From Anaspis maculata (lineage: Eukaryota; Arthropoda; Insecta; Coleoptera; Scraptiidae), in NCBI GenBank assembly GCA_949128115.1, contig OX421968.1, positions 3,100,001 through 3,164,000 of the forward strand: a stretch of DNA of 64,000 nt. Reading direction: 5' to 3'. The notes beneath the pieces were generated by a model. That model was not told the origin of the DNA. It did no database searches and saw nothing but the letters and a program-made list of their open reading frames with translations. The translations under genes and the position numbers were made by a program. Positions 55,238 through 64,000 of this stretch are shown one piece after another (the stretch's first letter is position 1; every line of letters begins with the position of its first letter).

Positions 55238-56132
55238 CAGGGTGTTTCCAAAATGGTGATATAAACTTCTAGGGGAGATTCCCCATAAAAAATGGACCAG
55301 AAAAAAATATACCTTGATGTCCTAAAATGCTCCGTTGAAAAGTTAAGGATGTTGGAGTTGACTTTTTAAAACTGATTTTTTGACGTAAGTTTTGAACCGT
55401 TTAACCGATTTTGTTCACAAAGTTAACTGAAATAAGTCTCTATCGAATAGTAGTAAAGTGTTGAGAAAAATAGTTCAGAGGCGTAGATAATGGGGGTGTC
55501 CTTATATTCCCCCCCCCCTACTTTTTACATCCCTAGCTATTTTTCGGAATTGTTCTAATTTTTGGTTTCTACGTTTAATTTAGAGAAAAAAATTACTCTT
55601 GCAAAATTTTGATCAGAGGCTTCGTTTTTGAGATATCTGGGTTTGAAACTTGAAAAAACATCTCGAAATCGCCACTTTCAAAGGCCTAAAAATTAGAATC
55701 CAAAAAAACTCATGATTTCTCAGCAGAAATAGGTTCTCTAATCAAAATTTTGCAGGAGTAACTTTTTTCTAAATTGGACGTAGAATCCAAAAATTGGAAC
55801 AATTTGGGAATATAGCTGGGAGGGCAAACAATAGGGGGGGGGTGAAGACACCTCCCAATATCCAAGCCCCTGATTTTTTTTCTCAACACGTTGCTTTTAT
55901 TCGTTGACCATTGACCTATTCTGGTTGACTTTATTCCAAATTTGAACAAAATCAGTTGAACGGTTCAAAAGTGATGTCAAAAAATCGATTTTGAAAAGTC
56001 AACTTGTCAACTTGAATACCCTGTATCTTTTCAACGGAGCATTTTAGGACAACGAAGTTATATTTATTCCTGGTCCATTTTCGATGGGGAATCTCCCCTA
56101 GAAGTTTGTATCACCATTTTGGAAACACCCTG
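55238..56132. mobile_element. TA-flanked palindromic element, 895 bp
   Basis: Ends CAGGGTGTTTCCAAAATGGT and ACCATTTTGGAAACACCCTG, TA at 55236-55237 and 56133-56134. The inner arms include GGGGAGATTCCCC, AAAATTTTGATCAGAGGCTT and the AACCGTTTAACCGATTTTGTT module shared with the 21-23 kb and 49.8 kb elements. The arms are very well matched at the ends. Confidence 0.9.
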
Positions 56133-56464
56133 TATAATACCTAATTAAATAATAATATGTAATTATTTGATAAGATAGGTAGGTACATAATGGCTCTTCA
56201 GTTTCGACTGTCGTCGTTTTTCAAATCTTATGTACCATTTAGTTTGTTTTTCATCGAATATTTATTGTGTTAGGCAGGCACTCAGGCAAGTTTTAGTTTT
56301 AGTCTTAGTCGTAAGCGCAGCTATGCTCATTGGCTGTCATGAACCAGCCTCCTCAGATCAGCCAATAAGCAATGCTGCGCTTACGACTAAAATTAAAACT
56401 TGCGGCTAAATAAGCTGACTGAACGCACCTTAAGAGCAATAATTGCAACCCTTAGTTTAGCCCA

Positions 56465-56516
56465 GGGGGGAGGGGGGGGCTTGCACCCTTGCGCCCCTCT
56501 CTGGATCCGCCATTGC
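56465..56516. mobile_element. Possible hAT-like right end
   Basis: A G-rich tract followed by GCGCCCCTCTCTGGATCCGCCATTG resembles the CAATGGCGGATCCAG-type termini of hAT MITEs. No left partner is recognised nearby. Confidence 0.3.
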
Positions 56517-56733
56517 CGACAGGGTGAGACAACCGGTATGCGCTGCGACTGGATTTATCTAAACAGGTCAGCAATTGAAGTGGGCCACCCAAAAATTTTG
56601 TTCCTTTTCAAATATGAATATCAGCGGAAAGTAGCAACCGACTTTAAGACGGTTCACGATGTCTGATAGAATGATCCTTTGTTTACGATGTGTGATGTCA
56701 GTTTTTTCTATTGTCAGCAATGTACATGATATA

Positions 56734-57665
56734 CAGGGTGAGAACGGAAGATGTACCGAAATGGTCAATTTTGTATCATGTGCAACTATTGTAAAAATGA
56801 TATCAGACTTTCTGTGGCTTCATATTTGGAAAGCTCGAATCAATGTCTCGGAACGGTTTTTCAAGTTCCCGTCTACCTCTCCCAATTACAGGGTGATTCG
56901 AAAGAAAATTTATTTGGTTTTGCACTGATAATGGGTTTCCTTGTTATCCGATTTTCAAAATATGAACAGCGAATTCAAGCTTATTCTTCGGGAAATGGAG
57001 TCTGAAAGTCAGAATCGACTCAAAACAAACATTCGAAACAATGGACTTCACCAAAGGTAACCCAAATATGAAGTAGGCTCGGGATCTGTTTTGGATGAAA
57101 GTTTTTGACAAAAACAACCGCTTTTCAAACAAACCGTTCACTCGAACATTCGACGTACTTTTCGCTTGTATCCTCTCCGTAATCATGCGGTTGTAAATTC
57201 GGTTTTATCACCGACCATTCTTGATTGATACAAGCGAAAACTACGTCGAAATGTTCGGAGTGAACCGTTCGTTTGAAAAGCGGTTGATTTTGTCATACAT
57301 TTTTCATCCAAACCAGATCCTGAGTGTACCTACTTCATATTTGGGTTACCTTTGGTAAAGTCCATTGTTTCGAATGTTTTCTTGAGTCGATTATGATTGT
57401 CAGGCTCCATCTCCCAAAGAATAAGCTTAAATTCGCCGTCCATATTTTGAAAATTGGATAACAAGGAATCCCATTATCAGTGCAAAACCAAATAAATTTT
57501 CGGATCATCCTGTAATTGGAAAAGATAGACGGGAATTTAAGAAACCGTTCCGAAACAATGAGTCGAGCTTTCTAAATATGAAGTCACGAAAAGTCTGGTA
57601 TCATTTTTACAATAGTTACACATGATTTAAACTTACCATTTCCGACAGCTTCCGTTTTCACCCTG
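56734..57665. mobile_element. TA-flanked palindromic element, 932 bp, in the centre of the host palindrome
   Basis: Ends CAGGGTGAGAACGGAAGATG and CTTCCGTTTTCACCCTG, TA at 56732-56733 and 57666-57667. The arms contain TACAATAGTT/AACTATTGTA and GAAACCGTTCCGA/TCGGAACGGTTTT. It hosts another element at 56889-57512. Confidence 0.85.
56889..57512. mobile_element. TA-flanked palindromic element, 624 bp, nested inside 56734-57665
   Basis: Ends CAGGGTGATTCGAAAGAAAA and TTTTCGGATCATCCTG, TA at 56887-56888 and 57513-57514. The flanks CTCTCCCAATTA and TAATTGGAAAAG are complementary, so the insertion lies at or near the axis of symmetry of the older palindrome, or in one of two symmetric positions. Inner blocks AATGGACTTCACCAAAGGTA and GAACCGTTCGTTTGAAAAGC are mirrored. 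Confidence 0.85.
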
Positions 57666-57786
57666 TATATCATGTATATTGCCGGCAATAGAAAGAACTG
57701 ACATCAAACATCGTAGGGGAAGGATCACTCCATTAGACGTTGTAAACCGTCTTGAAATCGGGTGCGTCTTTCCGCTGATATTTATA

Positions 57787-58368
57787 CAGGGTGTTTCAGA
57801 GATGGTAGCAAAAAATTCAACTGTGGGTAGATCTTGTCAAAATATGACGAAAACCTATATGCCATTTCGCAAAGTTCGGCCTAGTGACGAAGATACAGCC
57901 CTCCAAAGTTCACTTTTTTCGGATTTCAAAAATTTGTAACTCAGGAACGTTCAGACAAATTTAGCTTCAATTCAGCAAAAGCTGGTTTGTCATAATGATC
58001 TATCAACTTGCCAAATTTGGAAAGAATCCAACCAGTGGTTCAGGAGTTATGAGGGTCAATAATTTAGAAGCATCCAAAGAAAAGTTGACTTGAGGTGACC
58101 CCTCATAACTTCTACGCCACTGATTGGATTCTTTCCAAATTTGGCAGGTTGATAGATAATTATGACAAACCAGCTTATGCTGAATTAAAGCTGAATTTGT
58201 CGAAACGTTCCTGAGTTGAAAATTTTTAAAAACCGATAAAAGTGAACTTTGGAAGGTTGTATCTTCGTCATTAGGCCGAACTTTGCAAAATGGTATATAG
58301 GTTTTCGTCATATTTTGATGAGATCTACCCACAGTTGAATTTTTTGCTATCATTCCTGAAACACCTTG
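57787..58368. mobile_element. TA-flanked palindromic element, 582 bp, in the right arm of the host palindrome
   Basis: Ends CAGGGTGTTTCAGAGATGGT and CATTCCTGAAACACCTTG (the last C lost), TA at 57785-57786 and 58369-58370. Mirrored blocks CAACTGTGGGTAGATCT, TTTTGCAAAG-type sequence and GATAGATAATTATGAC surround a centre near 58,075. The corresponding position in the left arm (about 56610) lacks it. Confidence 0.85.
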
Positions 58369-58430
58369 TATTTGAAAATGAATAAAAATTTTGGGTGGCC
58401 CACTTCAATTGCTGACCTGTTTAGTTGTCT

Positions 58431-58921
58431 TTGTCATCATCACGCTTTTACCAATAAAGCGTGTAAAAGACATGATAGTCCATGCTGTTTCTTCTCAACA
58501 CAGTGACACATGACAGTAACGTTGCGCATAACTCGAAAATAAATTCGTGACGTAAGGTGCATCTTTTAAGAATAGGTCCCTTCGTTTCGGTTTTTTTGAG
58601 TGCGCATGTCTGGCGCGACTTAGTTTCGTACACCGATATTGAAAATTAACACTAAAAAATATTGTAGTGCACCTAAAATTCCACAAAAAATTTGGTTGAA
58701 TGTTGAATACCATTTTTTACATTCAAATGAAATGTTTCATTGAAATTAAGTTCAATGATCATTTGTGGAAATTCAGGAACAACGAAAATGACAACAGCGC
58801 TCCAAACAACAGGACATCGGCGCCAACTGTCAGTTGTGACAATTATAATCACACTTCTCGTTTATACCTGACCTACATTTCATTTGCTCATGTTTTGACG
58901 AAACAACACAACTTGCTGAAA
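58431..58921. other. No recognised gene; possible promoter-like stretch
   Basis: Contains GC-containing blocks such as CGGCGCCAACTGTCAGTTGTGACA (58818-58841) that look like sequences upstream of insect genes, before the ATG at 58922. No TATA or initiator could be fixed. Confidence 0.3.
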
Positions 58922-59116
58922 ATGGCTGTACCGAGAAGGAAGTTGAAAGAAGCTACGAAGAGATGCATTTACGGTATGTGTAAAAGTGACAGCCAGGAAC
59001 CAGTAGTTGGTCAGGCGGCTAAACAGAGCATGCAGCGTTGCCATTCAACTGACAGGTGTACGAAAGTTTTCAAAATTTGGAGCTTTCAAGCCTGCGCACC
59101 TGCCCAAACGAAGTAG
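58922..59116 (+). pseudogene. THAP-like N-terminal fragment (weak)
   Basis: An ATG in reasonable context (CTGAAAATGG) begins M-A-V-P-R-R-K-L-K-E-A-T-K-R followed by C-I-Y-G-M-C-K-S-D-S. The C-x2-G-x-C-x-S-D-S arrangement resembles the first zinc ligands of THAP DNA-binding domains, found in P-element-like transposases and derived host proteins. The frame runs on for about 45 residues and stops at 59116 without the expected F-P-K-P, W or second C-H pair, so the domain is broken or this is coincidence. GGTATGT within the codons for G-M-C could instead be a 5' splice site. No downstream exon identified. Confidence 0.3.
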
Positions 59117-59288
59117 CCTATTGAACTGTATGTACATCATCTTGAACAACCACATTATTTGGCTGGGGTCATGACGCTCGTGCGCCTTTGTGCCAACTCG
59201 CTTGTTGTGTATGGTTGTTTTCAAATCGGAGCTGGAAAAGTTGCTGTTTCCCTGTTTTTTTGTGTTTTTCGTGAAAATAAACAAAGTA

Positions 59289-59393
59289 ATGATAAGTTGT
59301 GCTGCCTGTGGGTGTTCCAAAACCAAAAAAAAAAAAACAGCGAACGTTACTTTTCCATTCTCAAGTATTTTATTTGAATATAATTTAAATTAG
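59289..59393 (+). pseudogene. Second THAP-like fragment (weak)
   Basis: ATG at 59289 opens M-I-S-C-A-A-C-G-C-S-K-T-K-K-K-K-T-A-N-V-T-F-P-F, similar in spacing to the start of THAP domains (C-x4-C-S, then V-T-F-x-F-P). An A run of 13 (59326-59338) makes the frame unreliable, and the ORF stops at 59393. Two such starts 370 bp apart could be a duplicated or fragmented gene, or chance. Confidence 0.25.
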
Positions 59394-59754
59394 GGTTAGA
59401 AATTCAAACACGCCACCGAGACCTCTGAACGGAAATGACTGGCCCCGGCCCCGCCCGCTCTTCTGCGCATGTTCAACTGTCAAACATCCGCCATTTGCAA
59501 CAACCACAAAAAAAAAAAACGATTCAATGGAGATTGTCTTTTTTGGATATGATGTCGATTTTTGTAGTTGAAAAATCCGATACCTACATATTCCTTATAC
59601 ATAAACCACGGTTGAGAAAACCCTTATAGCTGATTAGCTGAGTACCCAGATTGATACCCGAAGCGTAACTGAAAGCTGAGTCGCCTCTACGCGGTACGCG
59701 GCTCGGGATTTCAACGGTGCTCACGCTGTGTAATAAATAGCTAGGTATATAATA
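59394..59754. other. GC-containing stretch, no recognised gene
   Basis: Includes GGCCCCGGCCCCGCCCGCTC (59442-59461) and GTCAAACATCCGCCATTTG, which resemble an insect 5' flank or promoter. Nothing further can be supported. Confidence 0.3.
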
Positions 59755-59756
59755 TA

Positions 59757-60473
59757 GGGTGGGTTTAAATAATGTCACTTTTTCAGTGGCTTCTGACAGA
59801 CGAATTACACATTTTTAAACAGGGACATGGCAGCACTTTATAGTTTATAGTTTCAAGTTTTCTTTGACACCATAATCATGGTGTTCAGTCATCAAGTTTG
59901 CGTGCACGGTGCCACAAATCTTCAAAGTTGTAAACTTTTTGATTCTTTATTTTGAAATTCAAACTTCCCATCTATTTTGGAATTCATAACAAATTGAAGC
60001 CTTGAATTTGAATTTTGATAAAGCCAAGGTAGTGTCCTCCAATTCCTTCCATGGTGATGGTCACCATTTGCCAAGAGAGTCTCTAATTAGAAATGAAGTT
60101 CTCATCGGGTGTCGCAGAATCTCGGGACGTAACTTCAGTGCAGACATTTGTTATTCTCTCCTTGAGATAATCGTTGACCCTGATTATGTCTGTGAATGCC
60201 TGGTCTTTGAAATGAAAATACCTCCATAAAAAAAAAACCGAAGCGACTTGTCAGCACTGTTTTTCTCCATGCTATGGTCAAGCACAACTTTTTGTTCAGT
60301 GGCACCATGCAGACTAAGTTGATGACTGACAACAAAGTTGTAGTGTCGAAAAAAACTCGAAACTGTAAGCTATAAGATGCTGTCATGCCCCCTTATGATA
60401 AGCTGAGTAGTTTGTCTGCCAGAACCAGAAGCCATTTAATTTGGGACATGACAAAAAAAAAACACAAACCCTG
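59757..60473. mobile_element. Fold-back element, copy 2 (complete), 717 bp
   Basis: Starts GGGTGGGTTTAAATAATGTC after TA (59755-59756) and ends AAACCCTG before TA (60474-60475). Arms share CAGTGGCTTCTGACAGAC/GTCTGCCAGAACCAGAAGCC and TATAGTTTCAAGTTTT. The left end appears to have lost its first two bases (CA). Homologous to 43368-43990. Confidence 0.75.
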
Positions 60474-60475
60474 TA

Positions 60476-61265
60476 TGCTATTCAAGTGTGGTTTGTTTAC
60501 ACATAGACTTTTTTCTACTGGAAAATCCACATCGCGATCAAAAAACGGAAACAGGTATTGTATTAATTAATGATGTAGTTCACGGCTAGTAGTAGAAATT
60601 CAATGATTATCGAGCGCTCTGTGTGAATAAACATGAAAATATTAAGTAAAACACATTTTTCTTGTTTCAGGTAAGCCTCGGATGTGGTGGCGGCCGTTTC
60701 TCGCGCGCCGTCCTGGAAGATCTCGTCGTAAATCGTTGCGAGAGAAAATGTAACTAGAGGCCTCGTAATACGGTTTGTTTGATGGTGTCTTCTGGAATCG
60801 GATTTTTTTCTGTGTACAACTTATTCAAAGTTCTTTTGATATCACATGAAATATTTTTCACACAACAAATAACGCCCCGCAAAAGTGTTATTTATGGCCC
60901 GGCTGATGGATTTGTTAGCATCACACACACGAAATACATTTCGCTCTGCACCATTCAAAACAGACAATGGAATATTAACGCTGGAATCAATATTTCCACA
61001 CAATTTACCTTTGGTTTTGTATTATAAGCCGGTGAATTTATAGCAAGTACTTACGTATTATAATGATGGAAAATACCCACCCTACTTGCCTATACTTACA
61101 CCCTCCGAGCTGAAGAACGAGTGAAAACAATGAACTCGCCAAGAGTCGCGGGGCGATAATTATAATATTAAGCCCATCAACAATAAATTTAGAAACGAAG
61201 ACATCATACCAGATGCATATGGCATTTCAAATAAGAAATGAGAAATACAGGTAGTTATACTAATA
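60476..61265. other. No recognised gene
   Basis: Contains a GGCGGCCGTTTCTCGCGCGCC block (60690-60710) and a TTTTCTTGTTTCAGGTAAGCC sequence at 60655-60675 in which 3' and 5' splice-site motifs overlap (CAG|GTAAG); no exon can be assigned. ORF 60779-61027 unsupported. Confidence 0.35.
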
Positions 61266-61273
61266 CTATTTGG

Positions 61274-62703
61274 CAGGGGCGGACTGGCCAAGGCCGCTAG
61301 GCCGCAATCCCGGCCTAGATTTTTGGCGAAGGGCCCCCAAAGCTTCGGTCGATTAGGGGCCCCCGTTGACCAAAAGTAGGTAATTGAGTTAAAAGAGCAC
61401 AAAAAAATTACACGAAAACAAAGTGAGCCCCGAGGCTCCCTTCCTGCTATTTTTTCTTCAATAAAGGGCAGTGATATTATAGCGCAATAGATAGATGCAG
61501 TTCAGCAGTAAGAATTCACAGTTTGTGACAATGAATATATACAGGATGTCTGTTTTTTGAGGCTAAGCATGGGTATCTCGCTTATCTTGAGAGATACAAA
61601 GTCGGCTAAATTAGGAAAAAGTTGCGCATTTTCATGACGATTATTGATCCAAAAAGAAATTTGACGTATCGATTTTAGTTTTTGAGATATCGTGAAGAAA
61701 CAGGAATTCGAATTTTTGTTTTAATTTTTTATTAAAAAAACGGTTGAAGGTGGCCTTTTCTAATCCAGACATTGTCAGAGCACTCGTTCAAGGGGAATTC
61801 AAAGCTGCCAAAATCTTTATTCTAGCTTTCAAAGCAACCGAGATACGACATTCAACTTTTTTCTCTAATGAACGCCATATTGGATTTTGATATTTTTGAT
61901 AACGGCATTCTTTTCTGGTTACAACGATGTGCCACATGTCACTGTTGAATAAATGTTTAACATTTACGTTTTTTTCATTGTCATTGATTTTCATTTTTCA
62001 TTTTCAGTTTCATTTTTCATTGATTTTCTTTCCAAAGCACTCTTTGAAAAATAAAAAAAATAAAATTTTGCGCAAAAGCATGAATTCAACAGTGGCATGT
62101 GACACATCGTTGTAACCAGAAAAAAATATTGCATTCAAAAATGTCAAAATCCAATATGGCGCCCATAAGAGAAAAAAAGTTGAATGTCATATCTCGGTTG
62201 TTGTGAAAGCTAGAATGAAGATTTTTGCAACATTGAATTCCCCTTGGAAAAGTGCCTCCACAATGTCTTAATTAGAAAAGGCTACCTTCAACCGTTTTTC
62301 AAATAAAAAATTGAAACAAAAATTACAAATTTCTGTTTTTTCTCAATATCTTGAAAACTAAAACTGACAAGTCAAATATCTTTTTGGATCCTTGATCGTC
62401 ATGAAAATTCGCAACTTTTTTCTAATTTGACAGACTCTGTATCTCTAAAGATAAGCGAGATACCCATGTTTAGCCTCGAAAAACGGACAGCCTGTATAGT
62501 TACAGTAGGTAGTTGCGCTTTTTTTTATCAGACCACCAGGTAGGTAGGTTTTACCAGGTAGTTACAAATACTTTTACCCATAATAATAATTTTAATTTAA
62601 AATTAAAAAAAAAGTTTTAGCCTGTGACCCCCCCCCTCAGCGTCACAGGGGGGCCCCCAAATCACACCAGCGGCCTAACTTCTATAACCCCAGTCCGCCC
62701 CTG
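61274..62703. mobile_element. hAT-type element, 1.4 kb, interrupted
   Basis: Ends CAGGGGCGGACTGGCC and CAGTCCGCCCCTG with flanking octamers CTATTTGG (61266-61273) and CTATCTGG (62704-62711), 7 of 8 identical. Subterminal GGGCCCCC tracts occur on both sides. Of its length, 943 bp is a later palindromic insertion (61552-62494), so the original element was about 0.5 kb. Related to the larger element at 12309-16398. Confidence 0.85.
61552..62494. mobile_element. TA-flanked palindromic element, 943 bp, inside a hAT
   Basis: Ends CAGGATGTCTGTTTTTTGAG and AAAACGGACAGCCTG with TA at 61550-61551 and 62495-62496. Mirrored blocks: GGGTATCTCGCTTATCTTGA, TTTTCATGACGAT, CACATGTCACTGTTGAA/TTCAACAGTGGCATGTG, AATATGGCGCCC-type. 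ORFs 61788-62115 fall in its arms. Confidence 0.9.
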
Positions 62704-62711
62704 CTATCTGG

Positions 62712-64000
62712 TATCCAAACTACCGGGGGGAACATTTTATTCCTAGAGAATGAATAATTTTGGTTTATGTTTATGTTATCCAGATATTAATAGCACGCAC
62801 ATTCATTATTGTACTTTAAATAATTGATTTTGTAGGTTTCGCCGTTTACCGTTCTTACTACTAAATGGGACCCAAATTACCACGAACAATAGATCTGAAA
62901 CCCGTCAAGCAGCATACGAGTAACTGCAAGAAATTTAAAGAAATCATGACTGGCGGTCTTCGGATCTGATGAAATTTCAATTATTTTCACTGTCGTTCCT
63001 ATTAAGGTGACCTTTGCAGTGGATTGTGCAAATGCCTCATTGTGTGATGTTAGAAATAATGTTATAGTGCGATGAAAAATGAAAATAAGGTAAACAAAAA
63101 TGTATTACAAGCGTCGGACCGGATCATCATCGAACAAATCGGGCGCTTTTTGCGTTTATTATTACTGTGTAGCTAAAAATTTCCGTCATGTCATAATTAA
63201 GCACCATCGTTAATTAAAGTGCCGCTCCGTACAAAAGCAATCCGGTATTATAAAACAAGGGTAGCACTTGAGCATTTACCCGTAGGACACCAATTAAAAA
63301 TTAATTAAGACTTGAAGAGGGCATCGACTAACCCACAGACTTCACTTTGACAAACATGCACAATTGCTTCATTTTTATTGCTCTATTGCTGCGATAAAAC
63401 AGAGATGTTGCAACATCTCTATTTGACAGAGCGCGAATTATTATTTAAAACTAATTTTCACTCAATCGTGTTTTTTTTTAGGTTTTCGACCCCACGTTTC
63501 CATTTTTTAGTACACTTTCCAAAGGGTGCTTCGCCGCTCCATCACATCAGATGCTAATATTATTATTGCACACTAACTACATACATACATCGCGAGACAA
63601 AAGCAAATAACTCCCGGCAAAATTTATCATCAACCTTTTATGAATAGGAACCGACCAAAGCGCGCTGTACGAAACGGTTTTCGTCATATTTAAGCCAGTA
63701 AACCAGAAATTAAAACCTACTTCTATTATTAAAACTAGGGAAGCTGGAAGATCTATCGAGGAAAGTTTGAAATTTATTTAGAGCTTTCGCTGAAACTGAA
63801 GCCTGATGATAGATGAAAGCTCAAGATTTACATGCTACGTTATTTTTTCAACATGCATCATAAAAATCGCGGGCTCTGCGATGATAAAAATACAAAATCA
63901 CAGCGGTTTAATCTAACCGTGAAAATGACGCTACGTTAACGTTCTAAATCAAATTGTTTCTGATTATATGCCAGGTGAGTACTAGGTTAAAACTCATAAA
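62712..64000. other. Single-copy AT-rich sequence, possible regulatory DNA
   Basis: No exon or element recognised. Contains TTAATTAAAGTG (63212-63223), AAAAATTAATTAAG (63296-63309) and a perfect 20-bp palindrome AGAGATGTTGCAACATCTCT at 63401-63420. These are compatible with homeodomain-type or bZIP-type binding sites, but no function can be claimed. Confidence 0.35.

Larger units (their letters stand above)
56560..58430. repeat. Host palindrome split by nested elements
   Basis: The outer arms read AACAGGTCAGCAATTGAAGT and GGGCCACCCAAAAATTTTG on the left (56563-56605), mirrored by CAAAATTTTTATTC-type sequence, GGGTGGCCCACTTCAATTGC and TGACCTGTTTAG (58385-58425). The inner arm parts GATGTCAGTTTTTTCTATTG and CAATAGAAAGAACTGACATC flank the central insertion. 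The left arm is intact to 56731; the right arm is interrupted at 57787-58368. Confidence 0.8.

Noticed and set aside
60655..60680. TTTCAGGTAAGCC as an exon boundary
   Set aside because: Acceptor and donor motifs overlap directly, leaving no room for an exon; may be a chance match or a zero-length recursive splice site, which cannot be judged from sequence alone.

Overview
This is AT-rich eukaryotic nuclear DNA, almost certainly from an arthropod and most likely an insect. The evidence is spliceosomal-type splice signals, tRNA-derived SINEs with poly-A tails, and many non-autonomous DNA transposons of two kinds: hAT-type with 8-bp target duplications and palindromic elements flanked by TA. Relics of a non-LTR retrotransposon, a Ty3/gypsy integrase and a Tc1/mariner transposase are also present. 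I cannot name the order or species with confidence. No complete host gene is visible. The gene-like material is two candidate spliced exons (1342-1447 minus; 3019-3144 plus) and two THAP-like fragments near 59 kb. The window reads as intergenic or long-intron sequence swollen by mobile elements.

Layout. 0-6.6 kb: SINEs, the two candidate exons, and a 1.06-kb TA-flanked palindrome. 6.6-12 kb: a four-level nest (outer inverted repeat, then a TAGCGC-ended element with 270-bp tandem repeats, then a 2.6-kb palindrome, then a 1.3-kb hAT). 12.3-16.4 kb: a 4.1-kb hAT element carrying a solo LTR, two oppositely oriented short tandem arrays and a 40-bp satellite with about 400-bp higher-order structure. 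16.4-18.4 kb: a second TAGCGC-ended element built from six 265-bp units that alternate as A/B dimers. 18.6-29.7 kb: an 11-kb composite inverted structure holding several palindromes and four short-period arrays. 29.7-43.4 kb: mostly single-copy sequence with three palindromic repeats and a LINE relic. 43.4-47.5 kb: fold-back elements, a tRNA-like unit, the gypsy integrase fragment and a second A/B element. 47.5-64 kb: single-copy stretches alternating with TA-flanked palindromes, including a nested set at 56.5-58.4 kb and a palindrome inside a hAT at 61.3-62.7 kb.

The main biological content is a population of palindromic elements (most ending CAGGGTG, flanked by TA, roughly 70 bp to 2.6 kb) that repeatedly insert into one another, together with internal tandem arrays whose orientation can differ from that of their flanks. 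Nearly every element is one long hairpin if transcribed, so the region is a candidate source of double-stranded RNA. No function is demonstrated. The less repetitive stretches contain TAATTA-type palindromes and may hold regulatory DNA, but that is weak inference.
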